Assembly: GCA_002733765.1 (NCBI GenBank) | Contig: NVWU01000008.1 | Coordinates: 124,001-188,000 of the forward strand | DNA from: Colwellia sp. | GTDB lineage: Bacteria; Pseudomonadota; Gammaproteobacteria; Enterobacterales; Alteromonadaceae | DNA length: 64,000 bases | Direction of reading: 5' to 3' | Part shown: positions 1 through 8,200 of the stretch, one piece after another | Layout of the letters: each line of letters begins with the position of its first letter | Position numbering within the stretch: the stretch's first letter is position 1 | Made by a program: the position numbers and the translations under genes | The notes under the pieces: model-generated | Database searches by the model: none | What the model was told of the DNA's origin: nothing | Seen by the model: the letters and a program-made list of their open reading frames with translations, nothing else

Positions 1-1
1 A

Positions 2-268
2 GGCGATGTAGTTGGCCAATTGCCTTTTGTTAGCCATTGCTATTTAAGACCACGCTTTTTACCTGAGTGGAATTACAACTTATTTGCTATGGTGCACGGA
101 AAAACTCAAGAAGAAATAACCAAGTACAGGGGTCAGATCAAAGAATTGTTAAAAGAAATACTGGTTAAGCGCAACAATGATTCAAGTCAAAACTTTATCA
201 CCATGAGTAATGATATGTTAACCAGCACAGCAATACTGAAAAAAACAGGTTTGCGATTAAAAAAATAG
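2..268 (+). CDS. nirH: siroheme decarboxylase subunit, NirH/NirG/NirL-like (C-terminal part)
   Basis: This reading frame is open to the left edge, so only the last 88 residues are visible. A TTG at 20 is in frame but is very unlikely to be the true start, because recognisable family sequence (GDVVGQLPFVSHCYLRPR) runs through it. The pattern PFVSHCYLRP, then WNYNLFAMVHGK, then a C-terminal STAILKKTGLRL matches the NirD/L/G/H Lrp-like family. These proteins decarboxylate siroheme to didecarboxysiroheme in heme d1 synthesis. The gene lies 47 bp before nirJ, where nirH sits in Pseudomonas clusters, so NirH is the best guess. The exact paralogue cannot be told from the C-terminus alone. Confidence 0.75.
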   Translation, partial: GDVVGQLPFVSHCYLRPRFLPEWNYNLFAMVHGKTQEEITKYRGQIKELLKEILVKRNNDSSQNFITMSNDMLTSTAILKKTGLRLKK

Positions 269-315
269 CACCAAAGGTAAACTAATCGCACGCAGCAACG
301 CCCTAGGGACATATT

Positions 316-1548
316 ATGTTTAGAATTTCACAATTATTAAAAACACTTCATGACGACATGCTTGAACTCAAGCCTGTTAAAGCATCACGTAAAATGCCGG
401 GTCCTGTGGTTATATGGAACCTTATTCGTCGTTGCAACTTACAGTGTAAACACTGTTATTCCACCTCACTTGATATCGACTTTAAAGATGAACTATCGAC
501 CGAGCAAGTTAAAGCTACTATTGATGACTTAAAAGTTGCCCATGTACCTGTGCTTATTTTATCGGGCGGTGAGCCATTATTACGCCCTGATATTTATGAA
601 ATTACCGAATATGCCAAGCAAAAAGGATTTTACCTTGCGCTATCAACTAACGGCACTTTAATTAACGAAGACAACATTGAAGCCATTAAAGCCGCAGAAT
701 ACCAATATGTTGGTATCAGTATTGACGGCTTAGAAGAGTTTCACGATGAATTCCGCCGTCAAAAAGGTAGTTTTAAAACGTCAATGCACGCCATTAAACT
801 GTGTAAAGAGGCCGGTATTAAAGTAGGTATGCGCTTATGTTTAACCCGTGAAAATTTCAAAGACTTACCCGCCATGTTGAATTTAATGGAAGAAAACAGT
901 GTTGATAAATTTTATTTATCTCACCTTAATTATTCAGGCCGCGGCAAACGCAACGCTGAAAATGATGCCATGTTCAAAATGACTAAAGACGCAATGGAGA
1001 TGCTTTATGAACGTGCTTGGTCACATATCAATCAAGGCATAGAAACCGACTTTGTTACCGGCAACAATGATGCTGATGGTCCATTTTTACTACAATGGGT
1101 AACCAAAAAATTTGGTAACGAGTATCCAGAAGCCATTGCCAATTTAAAACAACGCTTAATCAATTGGGGTGGTAATTCTAGTGGTATTAACGTAGCCAAC
1201 ATTGATAACACCGGCACCATTCACCCCGACACTTACTGGTGGAACCATGCCATTGGTAACGTAAAAACAGAAAAATTCTCAGACGTTTGGAAAAACACTC
1301 AAGATCCACTAATGCTTGGTTTTAGAGAAAGCCCTCGCCCAGTAAAAGGACGCTGTGCACATTGTGATCACCTAGCTATTTGTGGTGGCAATACCCGTAC
1401 CCGTGCTTTTGCACAAACGGGTGATGCTTGGGCTGAAGATCCGGGCTGTTACTTAGATGACGATGAAATTGGTTTTGTGCCGTTACCGTCAAAATTTACA
1501 AACGAATTAGCAAACACAGAAAACACGATTCAATTTGTTGAAGTCTAA
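316..1548 (+). CDS. nirJ: heme d1 biosynthesis radical SAM protein NirJ
   Basis: NirJ is a cytoplasmic radical SAM enzyme that converts the propionate side chains of didecarboxysiroheme to the oxo groups of heme d1, the cofactor of cytochrome cd1 nitrite reductase. The N-terminal radical SAM cluster motif is C40-x3-C44-x2-C47 (RRCNLQCKHCY), followed by a GGEPLL SAM-binding motif. A C-terminal SPASM-like cysteine group lies at C347, C350, C356 and C378 (RCAHCDHLAICGG), as expected for an auxiliary cluster. The length of 410 aa is slightly longer than usual. The ATG follows an AGGGA ribosome binding site. It lies between the nirH-like gene and nirE, the order known from Pseudomonas. Confidence 0.93.
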   Translation: MFRISQLLKTLHDDMLELKPVKASRKMPGPVVIWNLIRRCNLQCKHCYSTSLDIDFKDELSTEQVKATIDDLKVAHVPVLILSGGEPLLRPDIYEITEYAKQKGFYLALSTNGTLINEDNIEAIKAAEYQYVGISIDGLEEFHDEFRRQKGSFKTSMHAIKLCKEAGIKVGMRLCLTRENFKDLPAMLNLMEENSVDKFYLSHLNYSGRGKRNAENDAMFKMTKDAMEMLYERAWSHINQGIETDFVTGNNDADGPFLLQWVTKKFGNEYPEAIANLKQRLINWGGNSSGINVANIDNTGTIHPDTYWWNHAIGNVKTEKFSDVWKNTQDPLMLGFRESPRPVKGRCAHCDHLAICGGNTRTRAFAQTGDAWAEDPGCYLDDDEIGFVPLPSKFTNELANTENTIQFVEV

Positions 1549-1660
1549 CGGCGATTAGCAAAGTAAGGCCTAATAAAAATTCAATAAATCAAAAACTAAA
1601 GAAACTAATTAAGCAACTGAGCCAACCCTGAAGTTGGCTAAACTGCAATAAGGCGAGAGC

Positions 1661-2578
1661 ATGAATACAACATCACCAAACCAAGTAAACCAAGAAAATA
1701 GCCTGACCTCTGTGAATAACAAAAAAATATCAGCTAGAGGGAAGTCTGTCTTAAATAGTGGTGAAGTCGCTTTAGTAGGCTCTGGCCCCGGTGATGCAGA
1801 ATTGCTTACTATTCGTGCTATGCGTTTTATTGAGCAAGCTGAAATTGCCATTTACGACCGCTTAGTCAGCGCTGAAATATTAGCGCTTTTACCGGAAAAT
1901 TGTGAACGTTTTTATGTCGGTAAGGAGCAAGCTAAACATTGCGTGCCACAAGACCGAATTAACGAAATTTTAGTCGAAGAAGCAAAATCAGGTAAAAAAG
2001 TATTACGCCTTAAAGGTGGTGACCCCTTTATTTTTGGCCGCGGTGGCGAAGAAGCAGAATACATGCTGCAACATGGGGTAAGTTGTCATATTTGTCCCGG
2101 CATAACCGCCGCTTCAGGGTGTACTACTTATGCAGGCATTCCACTAACTCATCGCGGTGTTGCACAGGGCTGTACCTTCATCACTGGCCATATTCAAAAC
2201 AATGGCATGCTTAACTTACCATGGCAGAGTTTATGCTGCCCAACCCAAACCGTCGTATTTTACATGGGCATTAATACCCTATCAAAAATCACCGAAAAAT
2301 TAGTAGAGCATGGCCGAGATATTAATACCCCTGCGGCATTAATTCGCAAAGGCACACAACCTGAACAAAAAACCTATCGTGGCACTATTGGTAACTTGGC
2401 TGAGCTAGTTAAAAAGCACAACATTACGCCACCAACCCTAATTATTATTGGCGATGTGGTTAATCAACTAACCACTGAACAATTGGCTACACCGGGCTTT
2501 TTAGATGCTAAAAATTACACATCTCAAGAGACTAACCAAGCAGTTAACGTGATTGAACAGCAAGTAAAAACAGCGTAA
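1661..2578 (+). CDS. nirE: uroporphyrinogen-III C-methyltransferase NirE/CobA
   Basis: This SAM-dependent enzyme methylates uroporphyrinogen III at C2 and C7 to give precorrin-2, the entry into siroheme and heme d1. The SUMT signatures are clear: GSGPGD at 40-45 and GGDPFIFGRGGEE at about 119-131. It has only the methyltransferase domain, with no CysG oxidase/chelatase part. The first 32 or so residues form a polar Asn/Ser-rich extension before the conserved GEVALVG strand. The ATG follows AAGGCGAG, so the extension is probably translated. Its place between nirJ and nirN argues for the NirE role rather than general siroheme synthesis. Confidence 0.9.
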   Translation: MNTTSPNQVNQENSLTSVNNKKISARGKSVLNSGEVALVGSGPGDAELLTIRAMRFIEQAEIAIYDRLVSAEILALLPENCERFYVGKEQAKHCVPQDRINEILVEEAKSGKKVLRLKGGDPFIFGRGGEEAEYMLQHGVSCHICPGITAASGCTTYAGIPLTHRGVAQGCTFITGHIQNNGMLNLPWQSLCCPTQTVVFYMGINTLSKITEKLVEHGRDINTPAALIRKGTQPEQKTYRGTIGNLAELVKKHNITPPTLIIIGDVVNQLTTEQLATPGFLDAKNYTSQETNQAVNVIEQQVKTA

Positions 2579-2593
2579 TAAGGGTTAATAATT

Positions 2594-4180
2594 GTGACCA
2601 TTAAAAATAGTTTCTCCGTTAAAAAAGAATTTTTTCTACTACTTTCTTTGAGTGCTTTTTCAGTAACCGCAGCAGATAAAAACCTTGATGCTGACAAACT
2701 TTATCAACAACATTGTCAAACCTGTCACGGCGTTGGCCGATTAGGAGCAATGGGGCCGGCACTGTTTCCTGAAAACTTGTCTCGGTTAAGAAAAAACAAA
2801 GCCATTAACGTAATTAAAAATGGTCGTGCTGCCACACAAATGCCCGCTTTTGACAAAACGCTAAATCAAGCAGAAATAGCCAGCCTTATTGATTACATCT
2901 ATACCCCAGCAAAAGAGTTACCCCAGTGGAGTATGGCGGATATTAAAGCCACTAACATTCAGCATTTTGACCAAAGTAAGTTACCTAATAAGCCGCAATT
3001 TGACGCTGATTTAATGAATTTATTTATCGTTGTGGAATTAGGAGATCACAGTGCAACTCTACTTAATGGTGATACCTTCGAGCCTATTACCCGCTTTAAA
3101 ACTCGCTTTGCCTTACACGGCGGGCCAAAGTATTCACCCGATGGTCGTTTTGTTTATTTTGCCTCGCGTGATGGTTGGATAAGTAAATATGACATTTACA
3201 ATATGAAAATAGTTTCTGAAGTACGCGCAGGTATTAACACGCGTAATTTAGCCGTATCAAGTGATGGTAAATACGCCATTGTCGGTAATTACTTACCCCA
3301 CAATGTTGTGATATTAGACACTAAAGATTTAACCCCCATCAAAATGATTGAAACCAAAAGCAGCGAAGGCATTAGCTCTCGTGTCAGTGCCGTTTATAAT
3401 GCACCACCGCGCCATAGCTTCATTGTTGCCCTAAAAGATGTAAAAGAAGTGTGGGAAATTCCTTACAGTGATGAAGGTGGCGTTGAAGTATATAAAGGCT
3501 GGGCGCACGACTATAGAGTAGAAGCCAAAGCCGAAGGTTGGAAACGCGAAGACCTATTTCCAGTGCGTCGTATTAAAACTGAAGATTATTTAGATGACTT
3601 CTTCTTTGATCCTGATTACATCAACCTAATAGGTACCGCCCGTAATAGCCATAATGGCCAAGTAATCAACCTTGATACCAAGAAAAAAGTTGCCACTATT
3701 CAGCTGACGGGTATGCCGCATTTAGGCTCAGGTATTACTTGGGATTATCAAGGCAAAGAAGTCTTTGCTTCACCCAATATTAAAGAAGGTAAAATAACCG
3801 TTATTGAAATGGAAAACTGGCAAGTGATCAAAGAAATAAAAACCGAAGGTCCGGGTTTTTTCATGCGTAGCCACAGTAAATCACCTTACGCGTGGGCTGA
3901 TGTATTCTTTGGCCCTAATAAAGACAAAGTACATATTATTGACAAGAGCACCTTAGAAATTGTTAAAACCATTGCCCCTGCCCCCGGTAAAACAGCAGCC
4001 CATGTGGAATTTACCAAAGACGGTAAATATGTATTACTGAGTATTTGGGATAACGATGGGGCGATTATAGTCTATGACGCTAATACGCTAGAAGAAATTA
4101 AACGTTTACCAATGAAAAAACCATCGGGTAAATATAATGTTTATAACAAAATTAACTATGAACGAGGGACTAGTCATTAG
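2594..4180 (+). CDS. nirN: NirN-type periplasmic cytochrome c/d1 protein (dihydro-heme d1 dehydrogenase)
   Basis: The protein has a signal peptide (hydrophobic FFLLLSLSAFSV, cleavage near residue 26) and one class I c-type heme site, C41-x2-C44-H45. M83 in TQMPAF is a candidate axial ligand. An eight-bladed cytochrome d1 propeller domain spans about residues 130-528. NirN dehydrogenates dihydro-heme d1 in the last step of cofactor synthesis and resembles NirS. I favour NirN over NirS because of the J-E-N gene order and the short 528-residue length. The GTG start has an AAGGG motif about 8 nt upstream and lies 15 bp after nirE, so the two are probably co-transcribed. Confidence 0.82.
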   Translation: MTIKNSFSVKKEFFLLLSLSAFSVTAADKNLDADKLYQQHCQTCHGVGRLGAMGPALFPENLSRLRKNKAINVIKNGRAATQMPAFDKTLNQAEIASLIDYIYTPAKELPQWSMADIKATNIQHFDQSKLPNKPQFDADLMNLFIVVELGDHSATLLNGDTFEPITRFKTRFALHGGPKYSPDGRFVYFASRDGWISKYDIYNMKIVSEVRAGINTRNLAVSSDGKYAIVGNYLPHNVVILDTKDLTPIKMIETKSSEGISSRVSAVYNAPPRHSFIVALKDVKEVWEIPYSDEGGVEVYKGWAHDYRVEAKAEGWKREDLFPVRRIKTEDYLDDFFFDPDYINLIGTARNSHNGQVINLDTKKKVATIQLTGMPHLGSGITWDYQGKEVFASPNIKEGKITVIEMENWQVIKEIKTEGPGFFMRSHSKSPYAWADVFFGPNKDKVHIIDKSTLEIVKTIAPAPGKTAAHVEFTKDGKYVLLSIWDNDGAIIVYDANTLEEIKRLPMKKPSGKYNVYNKINYERGTSH

Positions 4181-4207
4181 GGTTTACTGATTGATACATT
4201 TTAAAAG

Positions 4208-4230
4208 CCTGTAATATATAATATTACAGG
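4208..4230 (+). terminator. hairpin after nirN
   Basis: A perfect inverted repeat has 10-bp arms (4208-4217 and 4221-4230) and a 3-nt loop, 28 bp after the nirN stop. There is no uridine tract after it, so it may be a weak or Rho-assisted 3' end rather than a classic intrinsic terminator. Confidence 0.4.
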
Positions 4231-4360
4231 GTAATCAGGTTAGTATTTTACATCTCATTCCCTTGTCAATAAGCTGTCATAGCGTGTAATGTAAAGTATA
4301 ATTATTAAGGTCAAAGTCGATCGTATCGTAGATTGTTATGCCTGTAAAAGGAGTTGAGGG

Positions 4361-5239
4361 TTGGCTGCTAGTAAACGAAAATCTATTCCTTCTAAAGTTA
4401 AGCTAACTTTAAGAGAAGAGGTCGGCTTTGGTTGTCCTGTTAAAAATTGTGGTAATCCATATCTTGAATATCACCACTTTGACCCTCCAGTTAATATCAG
4501 GTCTCATAATGAACCTGAAGGAATGATAGCGCTTTGTGCACAACATCATAAAAAAGCTGATGGTGACGCATATACAGTTGAACAACTTCATACTCTCAAG
4601 AAAGATAAAGCAAATGCTGATATCGTAAAAGGTAACCTTGATTGGCTTAGGCAAGATTTATTAGCAGTAATTGGGGGAGTATTTTATTTTGAAACTCCAA
4701 CTCCTGTTTTAATTGATAACCAAGAAGTCATTTCTATTAAACGTGATGAGGAAGGCTACTTGAGGCTAAGTATTAATATGTTAAGTATACAGCCTGAAGA
4801 ACGTTTAATTATTGATTCTAATTCTTGGGAAAATATAGGTAACCCAATAGATCTTCGCTGTCCACCTCAAGGTAAGGAACTTGAAGTAAAATATGCTAAC
4901 GGCGATCAGCTTTATTTACACTTTTTTGTAATAAAATCAGCTAAAGAAGCGAATGAAAAATATAATTCCAATATATTTGCCTCCCACAGCGATATTGTTT
5001 TCCCTATCACTGTTGTCGAAATAAATATGTCAATTGGTGGAACTTCTATTAACTTTTCACCTTTAGAAACAACGTTTTCTACTAATACTATAAAAGGATG
5101 TATGATGAGTAAGTGCAGTGTCGGTTTATCTTTAAATAATACAGGTATTGATTGGCTTCAAAACCCTAAATGGAAATTTCAATCAAAATTTGATTATGTA
5201 GACGGTTCTAATATCATAAATGTAAAATTTGGCTCCTAA
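4361..5239 (+). CDS. HNH-type zinc/nuclease-like protein with unrecognised C-terminal region
   Basis: Residues 20-66 form an HNH-like module: C25 and C30 (CPVKNC), H38-H39 (EYHHFDPP), and C59-x2-H62-H63 (LCAQHHKKAD). Two Cys plus C59 and H62 could bind structural zinc, with the HH pair catalytic, as in ββα-metal nucleases. The remaining 220 residues look rich in β-strand and I do not recognise them. The start is a TTG at 4361, 7 nt after a strong AAAAGGAG. The gene stands alone between nirN and a foreign-looking methyltransferase, and no partner nuclease, toxin or modification gene overlaps it. Nuclease activity and any defence role are inference. Confidence 0.6.
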   Translation: MAASKRKSIPSKVKLTLREEVGFGCPVKNCGNPYLEYHHFDPPVNIRSHNEPEGMIALCAQHHKKADGDAYTVEQLHTLKKDKANADIVKGNLDWLRQDLLAVIGGVFYFETPTPVLIDNQEVISIKRDEEGYLRLSINMLSIQPEERLIIDSNSWENIGNPIDLRCPPQGKELEVKYANGDQLYLHFFVIKSAKEANEKYNSNIFASHSDIVFPITVVEINMSIGGTSINFSPLETTFSTNTIKGCMMSKCSVGLSLNNTGIDWLQNPKWKFQSKFDYVDGSNIINVKFGS

Positions 5240-5478
5240 CATTAATTGTAAAGCCTATAATTAATGTTATTTATTAGCGTCAATAGGTAGTCGATCAACA
5301 ATAACTAAACCATAGCAACTAGCATGGTCGCTAATAGGCCACAACGTACATTCAGCCATTTAATTGCGTCAACTATACCGTTATGTTTCATCACCCGTCT
5401 AATGGCTGATTTAAGTAAGCCGCCAACGCTGAAGCGTGTATAATGCGCTCAGTAATACTCACTAAATAGACAAATGAT
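5240..5478. other. intergenic region with possible degraded minus-strand coding
   Basis: No intact gene is seen. On the minus strand, about 5323 to 5455 reads as an open stretch of some 40 codons ending in a hydrophobic tail and TAG. Just after that stop a shifted frame reads LVIVDRLPIDAN. This could be the remnant of a gene end, but I cannot name it. A TATAAT at 5439-5444 could be the -10 element of the next gene, though no good -35 box is visible. Confidence 0.3.
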
Positions 5479-6321
5479 ATGCTCGGCTACTATCTTCATA
5501 CAACAAATGCCAAACAAGCGCTGGAGGCTATCGCCAAAGGACTGTCCTGCGTCCATCTCTCCACTGATCTGAATATTTCGGAACGGGAGTTTTCTATAAG
5601 TAAGCAAGGTCTAGTCCTCGACGATGACAATCAACTCTCCATTGCCGAATTGAAAAAAATCATCAAAAAAACACAGCGAATCTACCTCTGTCACGATGGC
5701 GAGATGGTTCCGCTGGAAGATCGCAGCTCGGGCTACTACAAGCTAGTTCCCACATCTGGTGCTCCGCTGCTAGAAATTAGCGGCGTTAAAATGCATATAT
5801 CCAAGGGAACAGATCCCTTTACTAGTGCCTCCGATATGGCTAAACAAGCGGTACGTAAAGGTGACAATGTATTGGACTGCTGTAGCGGACTAGGCTATGC
5901 GGCCATCGCTGCCCATCGAATCGGCGCAAGCGAAGTACTGACTATAGAGCTGAGCCGAGAGGTTATGGGGTTGCGTGCGCAGAACCCTTGGTCAAACGAT
6001 TTGGGCAATGACGGTATTGTGCAACGTCAGGGCAGTAGCTTTGAGCTTATAAAGACAATGCCTGCGACTTCCTTCGATTCGGTTATTCATGATCCACCAC
6101 GTTTTTCCCTTGCTGGCGAGCTTTATAGCGAACAGTTCTATCGAGAAATATTTCGAGTACTGCGCCGTGACGGACGACTTTTTCATTACACTGGCAATCC
6201 ACACGTAGTAAAGAAGGGCAGCAGCTTTGTTGATGGCGTCATCCGCCGATTAAAAGCCGCCGGTTTCAAGAACGTGGTAAAGGTAGAGCATCTGATGGGA
6301 GTCAGTGCACAGAAAAAATAA
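5479..6321 (+). CDS. class I SAM-dependent methyltransferase, resembling COG2521 (predicted archaeal type)
   Basis: The Rossmann-type core begins with motif I VLDCCSGLGY (131-140). An acidic motif II follows (E157 in LTIELSR), and the motif IV substitute is HDPPR (204-208), where N6-adenine or RNA methyltransferases carry NPPY or DPPY. About 110 residues precede the core and could bind substrate. The pattern recalls a predicted methyltransferase family first noted in archaea, with unknown substrate. Base and codon use differ from the neighbours: it looks close to 50% GC with frequent CTG, GGC and CGC codons, against AT-rich genes on both sides. This suggests recent transfer. The family call comes from recall, not a search. 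Confidence 0.65.
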   Translation: MLGYYLHTTNAKQALEAIAKGLSCVHLSTDLNISEREFSISKQGLVLDDDNQLSIAELKKIIKKTQRIYLCHDGEMVPLEDRSSGYYKLVPTSGAPLLEISGVKMHISKGTDPFTSASDMAKQAVRKGDNVLDCCSGLGYAAIAAHRIGASEVLTIELSREVMGLRAQNPWSNDLGNDGIVQRQGSSFELIKTMPATSFDSVIHDPPRFSLAGELYSEQFYREIFRVLRRDGRLFHYTGNPHVVKKGSSFVDGVIRRLKAAGFKNVVKVEHLMGVSAQKK

Positions 6322-6343
6322 TATAAAAGAAGGTACTCTATTC

Positions 6344-7213
6344 ATGTTCTCAAATTTTTTTAAAGCAAAACCTGTCATTGATGAAGAAAGCAAAGAATGG
6401 ATTTTTGACACCTTTGCTTGGTGTATTGACAACCTTGACGATGACTTTTTTCAAAATAACAGTGAATTAATTTTACCTAACAATACCTTCTATCCGGGCA
6501 GTTCAAGTAGTGTAGAAGAAATGGCTGAAACGATCTTTGCTAATACTATTAAATATGCGGGCATGACCTCATGGCCGATAAGGCTAGTATCGAGTGATAG
6601 CTTCACCCCCAAACCAATGCCGCAGCTAGCTTTTACATCAAGGCTTCGCGGTGAAAACGCGAATATAAGTTCGAATACCAGCGCTGGTATAAATGCTCAC
6701 GTTAGTACGGAAGTAAGCTATAAAGTAGAGGGTGAGGAACTAATACCGACCATACCACCTGCAACATCAACAATAGATATTGCTTTTCATTCGAGTCAGT
6801 TGAACCAACCACAAGATTTAATTGCCTATTTAGTACAAAGTCAGGCCGCTATTTTAGTCAACCAACATGGGCAGCTTGCCCCAGGTGGTAACGAAGTATT
6901 AGCGCAAACAATTGATTTAGTCGCTTGTTTTATGGGCTTTGGCGTTATTTTTGCCAATACTGCTTATCAATTTAAAAGCGGTTGTGGTTCGTGCAACAAC
7001 CGAAACCTTAACCGACAGCCAGCATTACCTGAGCTAGAAACCGTTTATGCGTTAGCCTTATTTAGCGTAATAAAAGGGGTTGATATTAAACTGATAAAGA
7101 AAGAACTGAAACCTCATTTATATAAGGCCTTTCGCCAAGCACACAAAGAAATCATCCAGTACCTAGCGCAAACAACTAACCCTGAACACGCACAACTAAA
7201 CGCGGCTAAATGA
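6344..7213 (+). CDS. conserved-looking hypothetical protein
   Basis: This is a 289-residue soluble protein that I do not recognise. The reading frame is open from 6305, but the ATG at 6344 (MFSNFFKAKP) has AAGAAGG 10 nt upstream and avoids overlapping the methyltransferase, so I chose it. It has no signal peptide or membrane segment. A cysteine cluster (SGCGSCNNRN) lies about two-thirds along, followed by a helical basic tail (KELKPHLYKAFRQAHKE). Codon use is AT-rich like the host genome, unlike the gene before it. It lies 63 bp before the prenyltransferase gene and could be co-transcribed with it. Confidence 0.65.
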   Translation: MFSNFFKAKPVIDEESKEWIFDTFAWCIDNLDDDFFQNNSELILPNNTFYPGSSSSVEEMAETIFANTIKYAGMTSWPIRLVSSDSFTPKPMPQLAFTSRLRGENANISSNTSAGINAHVSTEVSYKVEGEELIPTIPPATSTIDIAFHSSQLNQPQDLIAYLVQSQAAILVNQHGQLAPGGNEVLAQTIDLVACFMGFGVIFANTAYQFKSGCGSCNNRNLNRQPALPELETVYALALFSVIKGVDIKLIKKELKPHLYKAFRQAHKEIIQYLAQTTNPEHAQLNAAK

Positions 7214-7276
7214 TCAAATAATTGGCTAAGACGATAATGTTAGATGCCAAAACTAATAACCAGCAAGTAAAATACC

Positions 7277-8164
7277 ATGATAAATACTGTATTAAAAACC
7301 ATGCGCCCTTCCTTCCTTGTATTAACACTTGTTTGTGTGTTTTTAGGATTTTGCACATCGTTTGCCACTGGCGCAGCCATTGACAGCATGTTATTTACAC
7401 TTGTTTTTATTGGTGCTATGTCTGCTCATATCAGTGTCAATATGTTGAACGAATATCATGACTTTAAAAGCGGCTTAGATTTTAAAACTAAAAAAACACC
7501 TTTTAGTGGTGGCAGTGGTGCCTTACCCAATAATCCCAAAATTGCCAACCTAGTATTGTTATTCGGGTTGTTAACATTATTTATCACTATCGCTATTGGT
7601 ATTTATTTTATGACCATTGTTGGCACCGCCATACTACCAATTGGCCTTGTAGGCCTTGTGATCATAGTTACTTACACCCAATGGTTGAATAGGATGCCTT
7701 TACTGTGCTTAATCGCCCCAGGATTGGGCTTTGGACTGTTAATGGTTATTGGTACGCATGTTGTTTTAACATTGGAATATTCATCATTTGTTTGGCTGAT
7801 ATCACTGATTCCGTTTTTTCTTATCAATAACCTACTATTGTTAAATCAGTATCCTGATATGCAAGCTGATGCCAGTGTTGGCCGTAACACATTGCCGTTA
7901 GCCTTTGGCATTAAACGCAGTAATAAGGTTTATGCCCTATTTATGGTGGCAGCCTATGCATTAATTTTACTATATGTTTTAGTTGATATACTGCCAACCA
8001 TAAGTGTTATTGCGTTAATTCCTATCGGGCTATCGGTTTTTTCACTGGTTGGCGCTATCAAATATAAATCAAACATTGGTGGCTTTCCAAAATATTTAGC
8101 CGCGAATGTAGCGGCAACAATATTAACGCCATTTTTACTCGGTTTATCAATACTCATTGGTTAA
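7277..8164 (+). CDS. UbiA-superfamily prenyltransferase, MenA-like
   Basis: This integral membrane protein of 295 aa has about eight hydrophobic segments. It carries the two Asp-rich motifs of UbiA prenyltransferases: NMLNEYHDFKSGLD at 55-68, and a second near residues 190-205 (NQYPDMQADASVGR). These bind Mg-diphosphate and transfer a polyprenyl chain to an aromatic acceptor. Near the first motif, GGSGALP resembles 1,4-dihydroxy-2-naphthoate prenyltransferases (MenA) more than UbiA, so a role in menaquinone or a related quinone is possible. No other men genes are nearby, so the substrate is not settled. It ends 36 bp before the convergent exporter gene. Confidence 0.75.
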   Translation: MINTVLKTMRPSFLVLTLVCVFLGFCTSFATGAAIDSMLFTLVFIGAMSAHISVNMLNEYHDFKSGLDFKTKKTPFSGGSGALPNNPKIANLVLLFGLLTLFITIAIGIYFMTIVGTAILPIGLVGLVIIVTYTQWLNRMPLLCLIAPGLGFGLLMVIGTHVVLTLEYSSFVWLISLIPFFLINNLLLLNQYPDMQADASVGRNTLPLAFGIKRSNKVYALFMVAAYALILLYVLVDILPTISVIALIPIGLSVFSLVGAIKYKSNIGGFPKYLAANVAATILTPFLLGLSILIG

Positions 8165-8200
8165 TCACCAATTAACATAAACTGATACAGTGAGTACTCG

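Noticed and set aside
8188-8197. CAGTGAGTAC match to the family B repeat core
   Set aside because: Only 10 bases match and there are no flanking arms, so chance is likely.
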